A program made the position numbers and the translations under genes. A DNA stretch of 21,732 bases from CAZHLD01 sp964533185 (GTDB lineage: Bacteria; Acidobacteriota; Terriglobia; Acidiferrales; UBA7541), in assembly GCA_964533185.1 (NCBI GenBank), contig CAZHLD010000055.1:1-21732 (forward strand), read 5' to 3'. Numbering within the stretch: position 1 is the first letter of the stretch; every line of letters starts with the position of its first letter. This document shows positions 1-6,418 of the stretch, piece after piece. The notes below the pieces were generated by a model. That model was not told the origin of the DNA and searched no databases. It saw only the letters and a program-made list of their open reading frames with translations.

Positions 1-207
1 GCCAGATGCTCCGCCGCCAGCGTTGGCCCGAAGCGTTCGCCCACTCCGCCCGAATTCTTCTCGGTAGCGCCGCCAGATCCGCTTCCCCTGCCGGTAACTG
101 ATCCCCAACAGATCCGCCGCCTGCACCAGCTTCAACTCCCCAGCGGCCACTCGCCCCAACACCGCCACACGTCGCAGTTCCTGCTCGCTCATCGCTGTCC
201 TCTTCAA
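1..207 (-). pseudogene. ISNCY-family transposase, N terminus, internally deleted and frameshifted
   Basis: The reading frame starts at TTG 207 (AGGAGG at 213-218, 5-base spacing) or at ATG 192. It encodes an N-terminal helix-turn-helix (SEQELRRVAVLGRVAAGELK, then LVQAADLLGISYRQGKRIW, RRYREE), typical of ISNCY transposases. After RRYREE the open frame turns into Gly/Arg/Ala-rich sequence unlike a transposase. From about position 53 leftwards a different frame encodes SGGVGERFGPTLAAEHLA, a stretch I recognise from the same family that normally lies some 40 residues further on. I infer an internal deletion that also shifted the frame, so the gene is probably inactive. Programmed frameshifting would not explain the missing residues. 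The right-hand part of the gene is seen; the rest lies beyond position 1. Confidence 0.65.
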
Positions 208-212
208 CGCGA

Positions 213-225
213 CCTCCTAAGGAGG
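213..225 (-). promoter_or_regulatory. Ribosome binding site of the transposase within a small hairpin
   Basis: On the minus strand the sequence CCTCCTTAGGAGG places a perfect AGGAGG Shine-Dalgarno motif 5 bases before the TTG start. The motif is the right arm of a self-complementary CCTCC/GGAGG stem with a TTA loop. The hairpin would mask the ribosome binding site. The pairing is visible in the sequence; the regulatory consequence is inferred. Confidence 0.4.
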
Positions 226-235
226 CCGCAGTGTA

Positions 236-269
236 GGGGACATTTCTATCGAGGACAAAAGGGGACATT
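236..269. repeat. Direct repeat of GGGGACATT at the insertion sequence end
   Basis: Two copies of GGGGACATT, at 236-244 and 261-269, lie 25 bases apart (start to start) just outside the transposase start. They look like repeated transposase-binding motifs at the element's end. No inverted partner can be checked because the far end is outside the window. Confidence 0.5.
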
Positions 270-440
270 ATCAAAGAGGTTCAACAGCACTTTTTTCCGA
301 CCCGCCACTGACCTGTAATTTCAATGCGTCGCTTGAGCAGACCTTTGATTCGGCCCTATCCTTGATTCCTCGATTCGTCCCGCGGGCGGCGCTCACTTGC
401 GCTACTCTATTCCACTTCGCTCTTGAGTCAGGAGGTAACG

Positions 441-1028
441 ATGCCGGGCCGGGACGCCGCCTGGGACCTTCTCTGTGAATTCACTGCAAGCGATAGCCTG
501 CGCAAGCATGCCCTGGCCGTCGAAGCCTGTGTCCGCGCCTATGCCCGCAAGTTCGGCGACGACGAAGAACTCTGGGGGCTGGCCGCCTTGCTCCACGATT
601 TTGACTATGAACGCTGGCCCAACAACGGCCACCATCCCACTCAAGAACACCCCTCTCAGGGCTCGGTCATTCTGCGGGAACGTGGGTACCCGGAGGAACT
701 GATCCGTGCCATTCTTTCTCATGCCGATTACACGGGTATCATGCGTCAGTCCCGTCTTGAGCACACACTATTCGCCTGCGACGAGCTCGCCGGCTTCCTC
801 ACCGCGTGCGCCCTCATCAAGCCGGGCAAGAGCATTTTCGAAGTGGAAACTGATTCAGTGAGGCGCAAACTCAAGGACAAAGCTTTCGCCCGTGGCGTGA
901 ATCGCCAGGATGTCCTGAAGGGTGCGGAGGAGCTGGGCATTCCCCTGGATGACCACATCCAGTTCTGCATTGACGCCATGCGCGGCGTCGCCAACCAGCT
1001 TGGGCTGGGCCAGAAGATCATTGGCTGA
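441..1028 (+). CDS. HD-domain protein, putative phosphohydrolase
   Basis: This 195-residue protein belongs to the HD superfamily of metal-dependent phosphohydrolases. The metal-binding set is visible: His23 (LRKHALAV), His52-Asp53 (LLHDFDYERWP), His94 (ILSHADY) and Asp114 (CDELAGF). Such stand-alone HD proteins are often annotated as HDIG hydrolases, and the substrate (nucleotide or other phosphoester) cannot be told from sequence. I chose ATG 441 because AGGAGGT sits at 430-436; a TTG at 423 in the same frame would put that ribosome binding site inside the gene. No signal peptide or membrane segment is present, so it is probably cytoplasmic. It lies 81 bases ahead of gatC on the same strand and may be co-transcribed, although a separate promoter for gatC is possible. 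The family assignment is firm; the function is open. Confidence 0.85.
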   Translation: MPGRDAAWDLLCEFTASDSLRKHALAVEACVRAYARKFGDDEELWGLAALLHDFDYERWPNNGHHPTQEHPSQGSVILRERGYPEELIRAILSHADYTGIMRQSRLEHTLFACDELAGFLTACALIKPGKSIFEVETDSVRRKLKDKAFARGVNRQDVLKGAEELGIPLDDHIQFCIDAMRGVANQLGLGQKIIG

Positions 1029-1065
1029 CTGCCTTTCTTGTGTTCCGGCCGCCATCCCCTTGTGT

Positions 1066-1073
1066 GATAGAAT
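1066..1073 (+). promoter_or_regulatory. Possible extended -10 promoter for gatC
   Basis: TGATAGAAT (about 1065-1073) matches an extended -10 element (TG, one base, TAGAAT) about 35 bases before the gatC start. No convincing -35 box is seen at 17 bases. This would let gatCA be transcribed separately from the HD gene. Confidence 0.25.
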
Positions 1074-1109
1074 TCACCTTCTATTCTGACCAGGCGCAAC
1101 TCTTCAAAG

Positions 1110-1415
1110 ATGAAAATATCCCGCGACGATGTCTTGCATGTAGCCGAACTGGCTCATTTAGAGCTGACCGAGGCCGAAGTCGAGACCATCCTGCGACAGC
1201 TCGATTCCATTCTCACCTACATCGACAAACTCAATGAACTCGACACGGCAAACATCGAACCGCTCGCCCAAGCCCTCTTTGGCGCGGCGTTCGATGAAGA
1301 GGCCACCCTGCGGCAAGATCAGTTGGTCTCCTGCGAGGTTGCCAAAGAGGTCTTGAAAGGTGCCCCCGACCCCTCTCCGCCCTACTTCCGCGTCCCCAAG
1401 GTCATTGACCGATGA
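1110..1415 (+). CDS. gatC: Aspartyl/glutamyl-tRNA(Asn/Gln) amidotransferase subunit C
   Basis: GatC (101 residues, usual length) is the small subunit of the GatCAB complex, which converts misacylated Glu-tRNA(Gln) and/or Asp-tRNA(Asn) to the correct amide form. It wraps around GatA and GatB and stabilises them. The typical GatC pattern is clear: MKISRDDVLHVAELAHLEL at the N terminus, a second helix LRQLDSILTYIDKLNELDT, and a C terminus ending in PPYFRVPKVID. The last bases overlap the gatA start (ATGA, 4 bases), which indicates translational coupling. The Shine-Dalgarno sequence is weak. No gatB lies in the window, so the third subunit must be encoded elsewhere. Confidence 0.95.
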   Translation: MKISRDDVLHVAELAHLELTEAEVETILRQLDSILTYIDKLNELDTANIEPLAQALFGAAFDEEATLRQDQLVSCEVAKEVLKGAPDPSPPYFRVPKVIDR

Positions 1416-2857
1416 CCGCCGCGGCTCCTTGGTCGGTCTCCTCAATCCGGGCGGCTCTCGAATCGAAAAAGGTCGGCGCCCAGGAGCTGACATCCGACTT
1501 CCTTGCCCGAATTGAGAAGCAGAACCCGCATCTCAACGCCTTCCTGACACTTTCCGCCGAGCGCGCCCTGGCCCAGGCAGCGCGCATTGACCAAATGCTG
1601 GCCCGGGGAGAACCACTTCCCCCACTTGCTGGTGTGCCTGTGGCCATCAAAGACGTCTTAAGCACGCGCGGCATCCGAACCACGTGTGGCTCCCGCATCC
1701 TGGAGAATTACTATCCCCCTTACGACGCCACTGCGGTGGAGCGATTGGAACGGGCCGGCGCCGTCCTGCTGGGGAAGACCAACTGTGATGAGTTTGCCAT
1801 GGGTAGCTCCAACGAGAACTCGGCCTACGGCCCCGTGCGCAACCCTGTCGCACCTGACCGCGTCCCGGGGGGCTCGAGCGGCGGTTCGGCGGCTGCTGTC
1901 GCCGCCGGTCTGGCCGTGGCAGCCCTTGGAACTGACACAGGCGGATCCATCCGCCAGCCAGGTGCCCTGTGTGGCATTCCCGCCATGATGCCGAGCTATG
2001 GCAGGGTTTCTCGTTACGGTCTCATCGCTTTTGCCTCCTCCCTTGATCGGATCGGCCCTTTTGCCAGGTCAGTGCGCGACACCGCCACAGTTCTGGAGGT
2101 CATCGCGGGCCGCGACCCGAACGACTCTACCTCGGCTTCCATCCCCGTGGGCAGCTACGTCGACGATCTGGAAAAGCCTGTCCGGGGTCTCCGGATTGGA
2201 ATCGCCCCCGAGTACTTTCAGGAGGGCATGGACGCTGAGGTTCGGCAGAAAATCGAATCCGGCATTCGCTTGCTGGAGAGCTTGGGTTGCCAGCGGGTTG
2301 ACTTACGCATGCCCCACACGGAATATGCAATTGCGACCTACTACATCATCGCCACCGCAGAGGCCAGTTCGAACCTGGCCCGGTACGACGGCGTTCGCTA
2401 TGGCCTGCGCGCCCCGGGGACGACGCTGCTCGAGATGTACAAGAAAACGCGCGGCCAGGGCTTTGGGCCTGAGGTCAAGCGCCGCATCATGTTGGGGACT
2501 TACGCCCTCTCGGCCGGCTATTACGATGCCTACTACCTTAAGAGTCAGAAGGTGCGCGCTTTGATTGCGCGGGATTTTCGCGAAGCCTTCTCGAAGGTCG
2601 ATGCGATCATCACCCCCACCTCACCTGTCCCTGCATTTCGCCTCGGCGAGCGAACCTCTGACCCCCTCCAAATGTATCTGGCTGACATTTATACCGTCAC
2701 CGGCTCTTTGGCTGGCGTTCCGGGCATTTCCATTCCTTGCGGCAAGACAAGGCAGGAGCTGCCGGTAGGCTTGCAGATCTTTGGGCCTCATTTTGGCGAA
2801 AGCCGGGTGCTTCAGCTCGCCCATGCGTTTGAGACCGCAGGTGGCTTCGGCCACTGA
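1412..2857 (+). CDS. gatA: Aspartyl/glutamyl-tRNA(Asn/Gln) amidotransferase subunit A
   Basis: GatA (481 residues) is the amidase-signature subunit that releases ammonia from glutamine for transamidation on GatB. The Ser-cisSer-Lys triad is intact: Lys80 in VAIKDV, cis-Ser155 in PGGSSGGSAAA, and nucleophile Ser179 in GTDTGGSIRQP, with the 24-residue spacing between the serines seen in this family. The C-terminal motif PVGLQIFGPHFGE is also typical. Just after the nucleophile the usual VVGLKPTYGRVSRYG segment reads IPAMMPSYGRVSRYG, a mild departure with no frame problem. The gene overlaps gatC by 4 bases and is followed 11 bases later by the DinB-like gene. Asp- versus Glu-tRNA specificity cannot be decided from GatA alone. 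Confidence 0.96.
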   Translation: MTAAAPWSVSSIRAALESKKVGAQELTSDFLARIEKQNPHLNAFLTLSAERALAQAARIDQMLARGEPLPPLAGVPVAIKDVLSTRGIRTTCGSRILENYYPPYDATAVERLERAGAVLLGKTNCDEFAMGSSNENSAYGPVRNPVAPDRVPGGSSGGSAAAVAAGLAVAALGTDTGGSIRQPGALCGIPAMMPSYGRVSRYGLIAFASSLDRIGPFARSVRDTATVLEVIAGRDPNDSTSASIPVGSYVDDLEKPVRGLRIGIAPEYFQEGMDAEVRQKIESGIRLLESLGCQRVDLRMPHTEYAIATYYIIATAEASSNLARYDGVRYGLRAPGTTLLEMYKKTRGQGFGPEVKRRIMLGTYALSAGYYDAYYLKSQKVRALIARDFREAFSKVDAIITPTSPVPAFRLGERTSDPLQMYLADIYTVTGSLAGVPGISIPCGKTRQELPVGLQIFGPHFGESRVLQLAHAFETAGGFGH

Positions 2858-2868
2858 CCGGCAAAGCC

Positions 2869-3393
2869 ATGGAAAACCTTACCCCGATCCTTGAGCAACT
2901 ACAGCGCACCCGAGCGGGCTTGGAATCGGCCGCCGCCCAGTTTCCTGAAGATCACTGGCGGAGGCAACCCCATCTGGAATCTTGGTCCGGCGCTGAGGTT
3001 ATCGCCCACCTCACCATGATAGAAAACCGAGTAACTCAGGTCGCCGGAAAGATCATCCAGCATCCCCCCAGGCCCACTCCCATCTGGCGACGGCTTCATC
3101 TTCCCGTCTGGATCGTTGGATATCGGTTGGTCCGTCTCAAGACCCCTGTACCGCTGGACTCCTCCCTCATTGCGGAAAAGTCAGAAATGCTCTCCCGGCT
3201 TGCTGCTGTTCGCCAGCAGACGCTGGCCCTTCTCGACCAAGTGCGCGACCGCGATTTGAGTGTCTACTGGTGGAAGCACCCTCTCCTCGGCCCCCTGCGT
3301 TTCTACGATTGGTTTCGGATGGTTGCTCACCACGAGTTCCGCCACACCAAGCAGCTTCGCGAAATCCTTCGCTCCGCACACTACGTGAAATAA
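2869..3393 (+). CDS. DinB-like four-helix-bundle protein (putative metal-dependent enzyme)
   Basis: This 174-residue protein fits the DinB/YfiT superfamily of four-helix bundles that bind a divalent metal through three histidines. The expected histidines are present: His47 (SGAEVIAHLTMIE) in the second helix and a His155-x3-His159 pair (MVAHHEFRHTKQL) near the C terminus. A WSGAEVIAHL segment after the first helix is typical. Family members include thiol-S-transferases and damage-inducible proteins of unknown role; the substrate here cannot be named. The gene starts 11 bases after gatA with no strong Shine-Dalgarno sequence, which suggests translation following on from gatA. It is probably the last gene of the HD-gatC-gatA unit. 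I see no clear terminator immediately after it. Confidence 0.8.
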   Translation: MENLTPILEQLQRTRAGLESAAAQFPEDHWRRQPHLESWSGAEVIAHLTMIENRVTQVAGKIIQHPPRPTPIWRRLHLPVWIVGYRLVRLKTPVPLDSSLIAEKSEMLSRLAAVRQQTLALLDQVRDRDLSVYWWKHPLLGPLRFYDWFRMVAHHEFRHTKQLREILRSAHYVK

Positions 3394-3693
3394 TAGAGCC
3401 CTCCAAGATTGTGAACTTTCTTCCGTTTTGAAGAGTTTCTTCACTGCTCCTAAAGTCTTCTCCAATCGAACATGACTTGATTCTTCGGAACCAGAACGAG
3501 CCCGACACTTCCTTCAAGTGATAGTAAGTAATGAAGTTAAAGACATTGCCGTCAGCAAGTTTTCGACTGTGAGGCAGGAGGTTCTAGCGCTTGGTACAGG
3601 TGTCTATAGAACGGAAGGACTATTGCTAGCAGTTTCATGCAGCCCGTAGCATGGCAGCAGCATCGAAACTCTTGTAGGGCAGGACGAACAACG
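3394..3693. other. Intergenic stretch with no recognised gene
   Basis: These 300 bases are more AT-rich than the neighbouring genes and contain no convincing coding frame on either strand. A small inverted repeat TGAAGA-GTT-TCTTCA lies at 3429-3443 but lacks a T tract. A TATAGA at 3605-3610 could be a -10 box for the following small gene, although its -35 region is poor. Nothing else is supported. Confidence 0.5.
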
Positions 3694-3912
3694 ATGGTCA
3701 GAGTCAAGTCAAGCCAGAAGCTTTTTACGGAAGACGAAGTTTGCCGGCTGACGGGGATTTGCCTCGAACACCTTCGCAGTATGGCTCGCAGCAAGCACTT
3801 GGGTTTTCTGGCCCGCGCCGCTGAAGCTGCCGGGCAAAAGGCCGAGAAGTGGTTGTTCACCCACTCTGACTTGATGATTCTAACTGTGCTCTATCCGCGC
3901 TGCCAGCACTGA
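3694..3912 (+). CDS. Small helix-turn-helix protein, MerR/excisionase-like
   Basis: This is a 72-residue protein with a single winged-helix-like segment: KLFTEDEVCRLTGICLEHLR resembles the N-terminal MerR/excisionase helix-turn-helix (a T/S-xxEVxxxTGI start followed by a recognition helix). It continues LGFLARAAEAAGQKAEKW and ends LFTHSDLMILTVLYPRCQH. It lacks a MerR effector domain. I chose ATG 3694, preceded by AGGGCAGGAC at 3676-3685; an upstream ATG at 3637 would add 19 residues of Gln/Arg-rich sequence unlike a protein start. Residues outside the helix-turn-helix give no function. I have the impression of a conserved acidobacterial small protein, but I cannot verify this. The gene is monocistronic, bounded by the sparse region before it and a strong terminator after it. 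Confidence 0.65.
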   Translation: MVRVKSSQKLFTEDEVCRLTGICLEHLRSMARSKHLGFLARAAEAAGQKAEKWLFTHSDLMILTVLYPRCQH

Positions 3913-3943
3913 CCCCGGCCCTGACCCATTTCCGAGATTCCGG

Positions 3944-3974
3944 AAAAACGGCTCCGCCCGGCGGAGCCGTTTTT
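3944..3974. terminator. Bidirectional Rho-independent terminator
   Basis: AAAAACGGCTCCG (3944-3956) pairs with CGGAGCCGTTTTT (3962-3974) around a CCCGG loop. The A tract on the left and T tract on the right make it work on both strands. It ends the small helix-turn-helix gene on the plus strand and can end the converging metallo-hydrolase gene on the minus strand. Confidence 0.92.
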
Positions 3975-4042
3975 CTTTCTGGCCTATACTAGCCCGCGCC
4001 CTTCAAGCACTTCGCTCGGGAACTTCAAAGCACCCGTTGCCG

Positions 4043-5086
4043 CTAATCGGGAATCTTGCCGGTCAGCTCCATCCATGTCCGTTCGATGGCCGTAGGCGTC
4101 CCCTGCTGGAAGTTGGGAAAGCTGCTGGCGTGCTTGCTCAGGTCAATAGACTTCTTGGCGTCTTCCAGGCTCATTCCCTTGCCGATGGCATCCTTGACTG
4201 CAGCCACCATGTCCTTCATGTAGGCAATGAGCTTGCCGATCTGCTCCTTGCCCTGCTGAACTCCGCCATGGCCATGGCTCGCTTGCGTCCAATCCAGCTT
4301 CTGAATTGCCTCGAGCGTTCCTATCCACTGGGAAGGGTACGCGTCTCGCATAAACGGGATACCGTTAGTCAGCAAATCGCCCGTGACGACCACCTTCTCC
4401 CTCGGAAGGTAGACGACTACATCTCCCCGGGTATGTCCCTTTCCGAAGTAATAAATGTGAATGTCCCGGTCCGGCTTGTGAAGGAAGAGGCTTCTCTCAA
4501 AAGTGATCGTGGGCAGGGTGATCTGAAGCGTTTTCAGCTCTTCAAGATAGCTCTTTTGGGAAGCTAACTGCCTCTCCGCTCGTTGCCGCGCCTCATCTGT
4601 GAGCGGGTTTCCCTGGGGGTCCTTCCCATCAGCAAGCATCTTCTCCAGCCGGGAGATATTGGCAGGTACGCCCTTGATCAGCTCATCTTGCACGCTGGGG
4701 ATAGCCTTTCCAGCCATATCCTCCCGGGTGAGGTGTTGGGCCAGGTACTCCACGCTTGGTCCAAAAACGTTGATGTATGCCTGATTCCCCTGTGTATGGT
4801 CGTTATGCCAGTGTGTGTTCACCACGTACCGCACAGGTTTGTTCGTAAGCTTGCGGATCTCGGCGATCAGGTCTCGTGCCCAGCTGGGCCGATAGTGGGT
4901 GTCCGCTACCATGACGTCGTCCTGGTTCACGATGAAGGCACCGTTCGAAGCCACGCCTTCCCGGCCGATGGCGGCATACACTCCGTCGGCCATTTTGACA
5001 ATGTCAAACGATTGCGCCAGAACACAAGGGGATGTAACGGCCACACTAACAAGCACAATCAGCGCCACTAGTAATTTGCGACGCAT
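4043..5086 (-). CDS. Secreted metallo-beta-lactamase-fold hydrolase
   Basis: This 347-residue protein has the MBL fold with a complete dinuclear zinc ligand set: His92, His94, Asp96, His97 (NTHWHNDHTQGN), His218 (GKGHTRGD), Asp237 (VVTGDLL) and His273 (SHGHGG). An N-terminal signal peptide (MRRKLLVALIVLVSVAV, then TSPCVLA|QS) predicts export to the periplasm or beyond. A helical insertion at about 115-190, rich in charged residues, separates the HxHxDH motif from the second half. The start is ATG 5086, preceded by GGAGGA at 5088-5093; the open frame continues 51 codons further upstream but would bury the signal peptide. The class includes subclass B-like lactamases, lactonases and SoxH-like proteins; the substrate is unknown, and I would not call it an antibiotic resistance gene. 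It diverges from the secreted protein at 5363 and converges on the terminator at 3944-3974. Confidence 0.88.
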   Translation of the reverse strand: MRRKLLVALIVLVSVAVTSPCVLAQSFDIVKMADGVYAAIGREGVASNGAFIVNQDDVMVADTHYRPSWARDLIAEIRKLTNKPVRYVVNTHWHNDHTQGNQAYINVFGPSVEYLAQHLTREDMAGKAIPSVQDELIKGVPANISRLEKMLADGKDPQGNPLTDEARQRAERQLASQKSYLEELKTLQITLPTITFERSLFLHKPDRDIHIYYFGKGHTRGDVVVYLPREKVVVTGDLLTNGIPFMRDAYPSQWIGTLEAIQKLDWTQASHGHGGVQQGKEQIGKLIAYMKDMVAAVKDAIGKGMSLEDAKKSIDLSKHASSFPNFQQGTPTAIERTWMELTGKIPD

Positions 5087-5244
5087 CCGCTCCTCCGTTC
5101 TTTCCGCCTCGGGCCGAATGCTGCACCTGGGTGTATCTTGTGCAACTTTTTGACTTCGTGGCGGAATTGCGGGGTGAAATCTACCACATTTCCCGGCCGT
5201 AGGTTTTGCCGACCTCGCAATCCTTGCCGGGACAAGCACACGAA

Positions 5245-5273
5245 TTGCCCTTCCTTACTTCTCACGCTATGCT
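5245..5273 (+). promoter_or_regulatory. Putative promoter for the secreted protein gene at 5363
   Basis: TTGCCC (5245-5250), a 17-base spacer and TATGCT (5268-5273) each match four of six consensus positions. They lie about 90 bases before the start codon in the divergent intergenic region. The spacing is ideal; the boxes are only moderate. Confidence 0.35.
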
Positions 5274-5362
5274 GACCACTGGCTGGCTGGGCAGGCAAGA
5301 CCCACCTCCCCGAGTGAGCATCCAAGCAGTTGTAGGGTTTGTCCAGCCGGTACAGGAACGTA

Positions 5363-6400
5363 ATGCTCAATCAGAATGAAATCCGCCACGTAGAGACCAG
5401 GCCGTCTCTGCTTGATATCACTTTTGCCCTTCTATCCCTTCTTGGATTCTGTCTGGTTGGTCATGCGTCGGCAGGGCTGGGGCAAGCCTCGTCTCATCCC
5501 GTTCAGACCAACCAACAGCAGGCTGGCCAGCGAACTAAACCCGAAGAGCTGCCGGCTGTTTTGCCGAAGGGCAAGAAACTCATCCTCAAGGATGGCACCT
5601 TTCATCTGGTGCGCTCCTATGAGCGCCTGCCTGACCCTGCCAATCCTTCCGGCCCCGGCCGTGTCCATTTCTATAGTGTTGAACGCTCGGCTTGGGAGGA
5701 GATTCCGGCAGATCTGGTGGATTGGGAAGCCACTCAACAAGCGGAGCTGGAAGATGCCCAACGCCGTCAGGCGTCCATCGAGAAGCTGAAGGCGGCCGCC
5801 GCGGCCGAACGTGTCGCAAACATCGATGTTGATTCCAGCATTGAGGTCATAGCGGGTGTCTTCTTGCCTGATGCCGAAGGTCTGTACGTCGTGCAGGGTC
5901 GCGCGGTGATTCCCCTGACCCAGGCGACTGCCGACCTCAAGATCGATAAGGGCCGAGTGCTTGCGCAGATTCTCTCTCCCGTCCCAATTGTTCCCACGCG
6001 CCACAAGATCCAGATTTCCGGAAAGCGAGCCACTCTTCGCCTGACCCCACCAACCGGTGAGACCCTGGTTCATCCGGAGTTCTATATCCGCGTGTCAGCG
6101 CCGGAAGAAAGCCGCCCCGGTCGTTCTGTGGACGAGGAACCCAATCTAGAACTAATCCGTGCCCAGGTGAAGGGCGACTCCCGCTTGCTCGAACTGCTGA
6201 ACACCTATGTCACTGGAGCTACGGAGACCAAGCGCCAGTCCATCATTATTGAGCGCTGGAAGGTGGCCCGACGTGTTTATCGCCTCACAGTTCAGCAAGG
6301 TCTGGAGCCCGGCGAATACGTCCTCGCCGAGACTCTCCCGGAAGGCATGAATTTGTACGTCTGGGATTTTGGCGTGGACCCTGCCCGGGGTCATCGCTGA
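5363..6400 (+). CDS. Secreted or membrane-anchored protein of unknown function
   Basis: I do not recognise a named family for this 345-residue protein. A hydrophobic N-terminal segment (about residues 16-38, LLDITFALLSLLGFCLVGHA) looks like a signal peptide, with possible cleavage after ASA at 37. A low-complexity Gln-rich linker (about 41-60) follows, then a beta-type module KKLILKDGTFHLVRSYERLP with FYSVERSAWEEIPADLVDW, and a charged helix at about 122-151 likely to form a coiled coil. The C-terminal half looks beta-rich and ends in YVLAETLPEGMNLYVWDFGVD. The LKDGTFHLVRSYER plus SVERSAWEEIP pattern recalls hypothetical proteins of Acidobacteriota. I chose ATG 5363, with AGGAA just ahead at 5354-5358; a TTG at 5339 is possible. 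It diverges from the metallo-hydrolase and converges on the histidine kinase, whose stop codon is 18 bases away. Confidence 0.7.
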   Translation: MLNQNEIRHVETRPSLLDITFALLSLLGFCLVGHASAGLGQASSHPVQTNQQQAGQRTKPEELPAVLPKGKKLILKDGTFHLVRSYERLPDPANPSGPGRVHFYSVERSAWEEIPADLVDWEATQQAELEDAQRRQASIEKLKAAAAAERVANIDVDSSIEVIAGVFLPDAEGLYVVQGRAVIPLTQATADLKIDKGRVLAQILSPVPIVPTRHKIQISGKRATLRLTPPTGETLVHPEFYIRVSAPEESRPGRSVDEEPNLELIRAQVKGDSRLLELLNTYVTGATETKRQSIIIERWKVARRVYRLTVQQGLEPGEYVLAETLPEGMNLYVWDFGVDPARGHR

Positions 6401-6418
6401 GGAAGCCTTGAAAGTGGG

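Larger units (their letters stand above)
1..270 (-). mobile_element. Insertion sequence end, ISNCY-like (partial, continues beyond the left edge)
   Basis: This is the 5' end of an insertion sequence whose transposase reads leftwards out of the window. The evidence is the N terminus of an ISNCY-type transposase at 1-207 and, just outside it, two direct copies of GGGGACATT at 236-244 and 261-269. Motifs of this TGTCCCC type are common near the ends of this group of elements. The exact outer boundary and any target-site duplication cannot be fixed because the other end is outside the window. I place the boundary near 270 because the repeat-like sequence stops there. The element lies about 170 bases upstream of the HD-domain gene. 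Confidence 0.65.

Noticed and set aside
423..440. TTG start for the HD-domain gene
   Set aside because: The AGGAGGT ribosome binding site at 430-436 would be inside the gene; ATG 441 fits it.
5087..5239. 51-codon N-terminal extension of the metallo-hydrolase
   Set aside because: It would place the signal peptide internally. The GGAGGA before ATG 5086 favours the shorter form.
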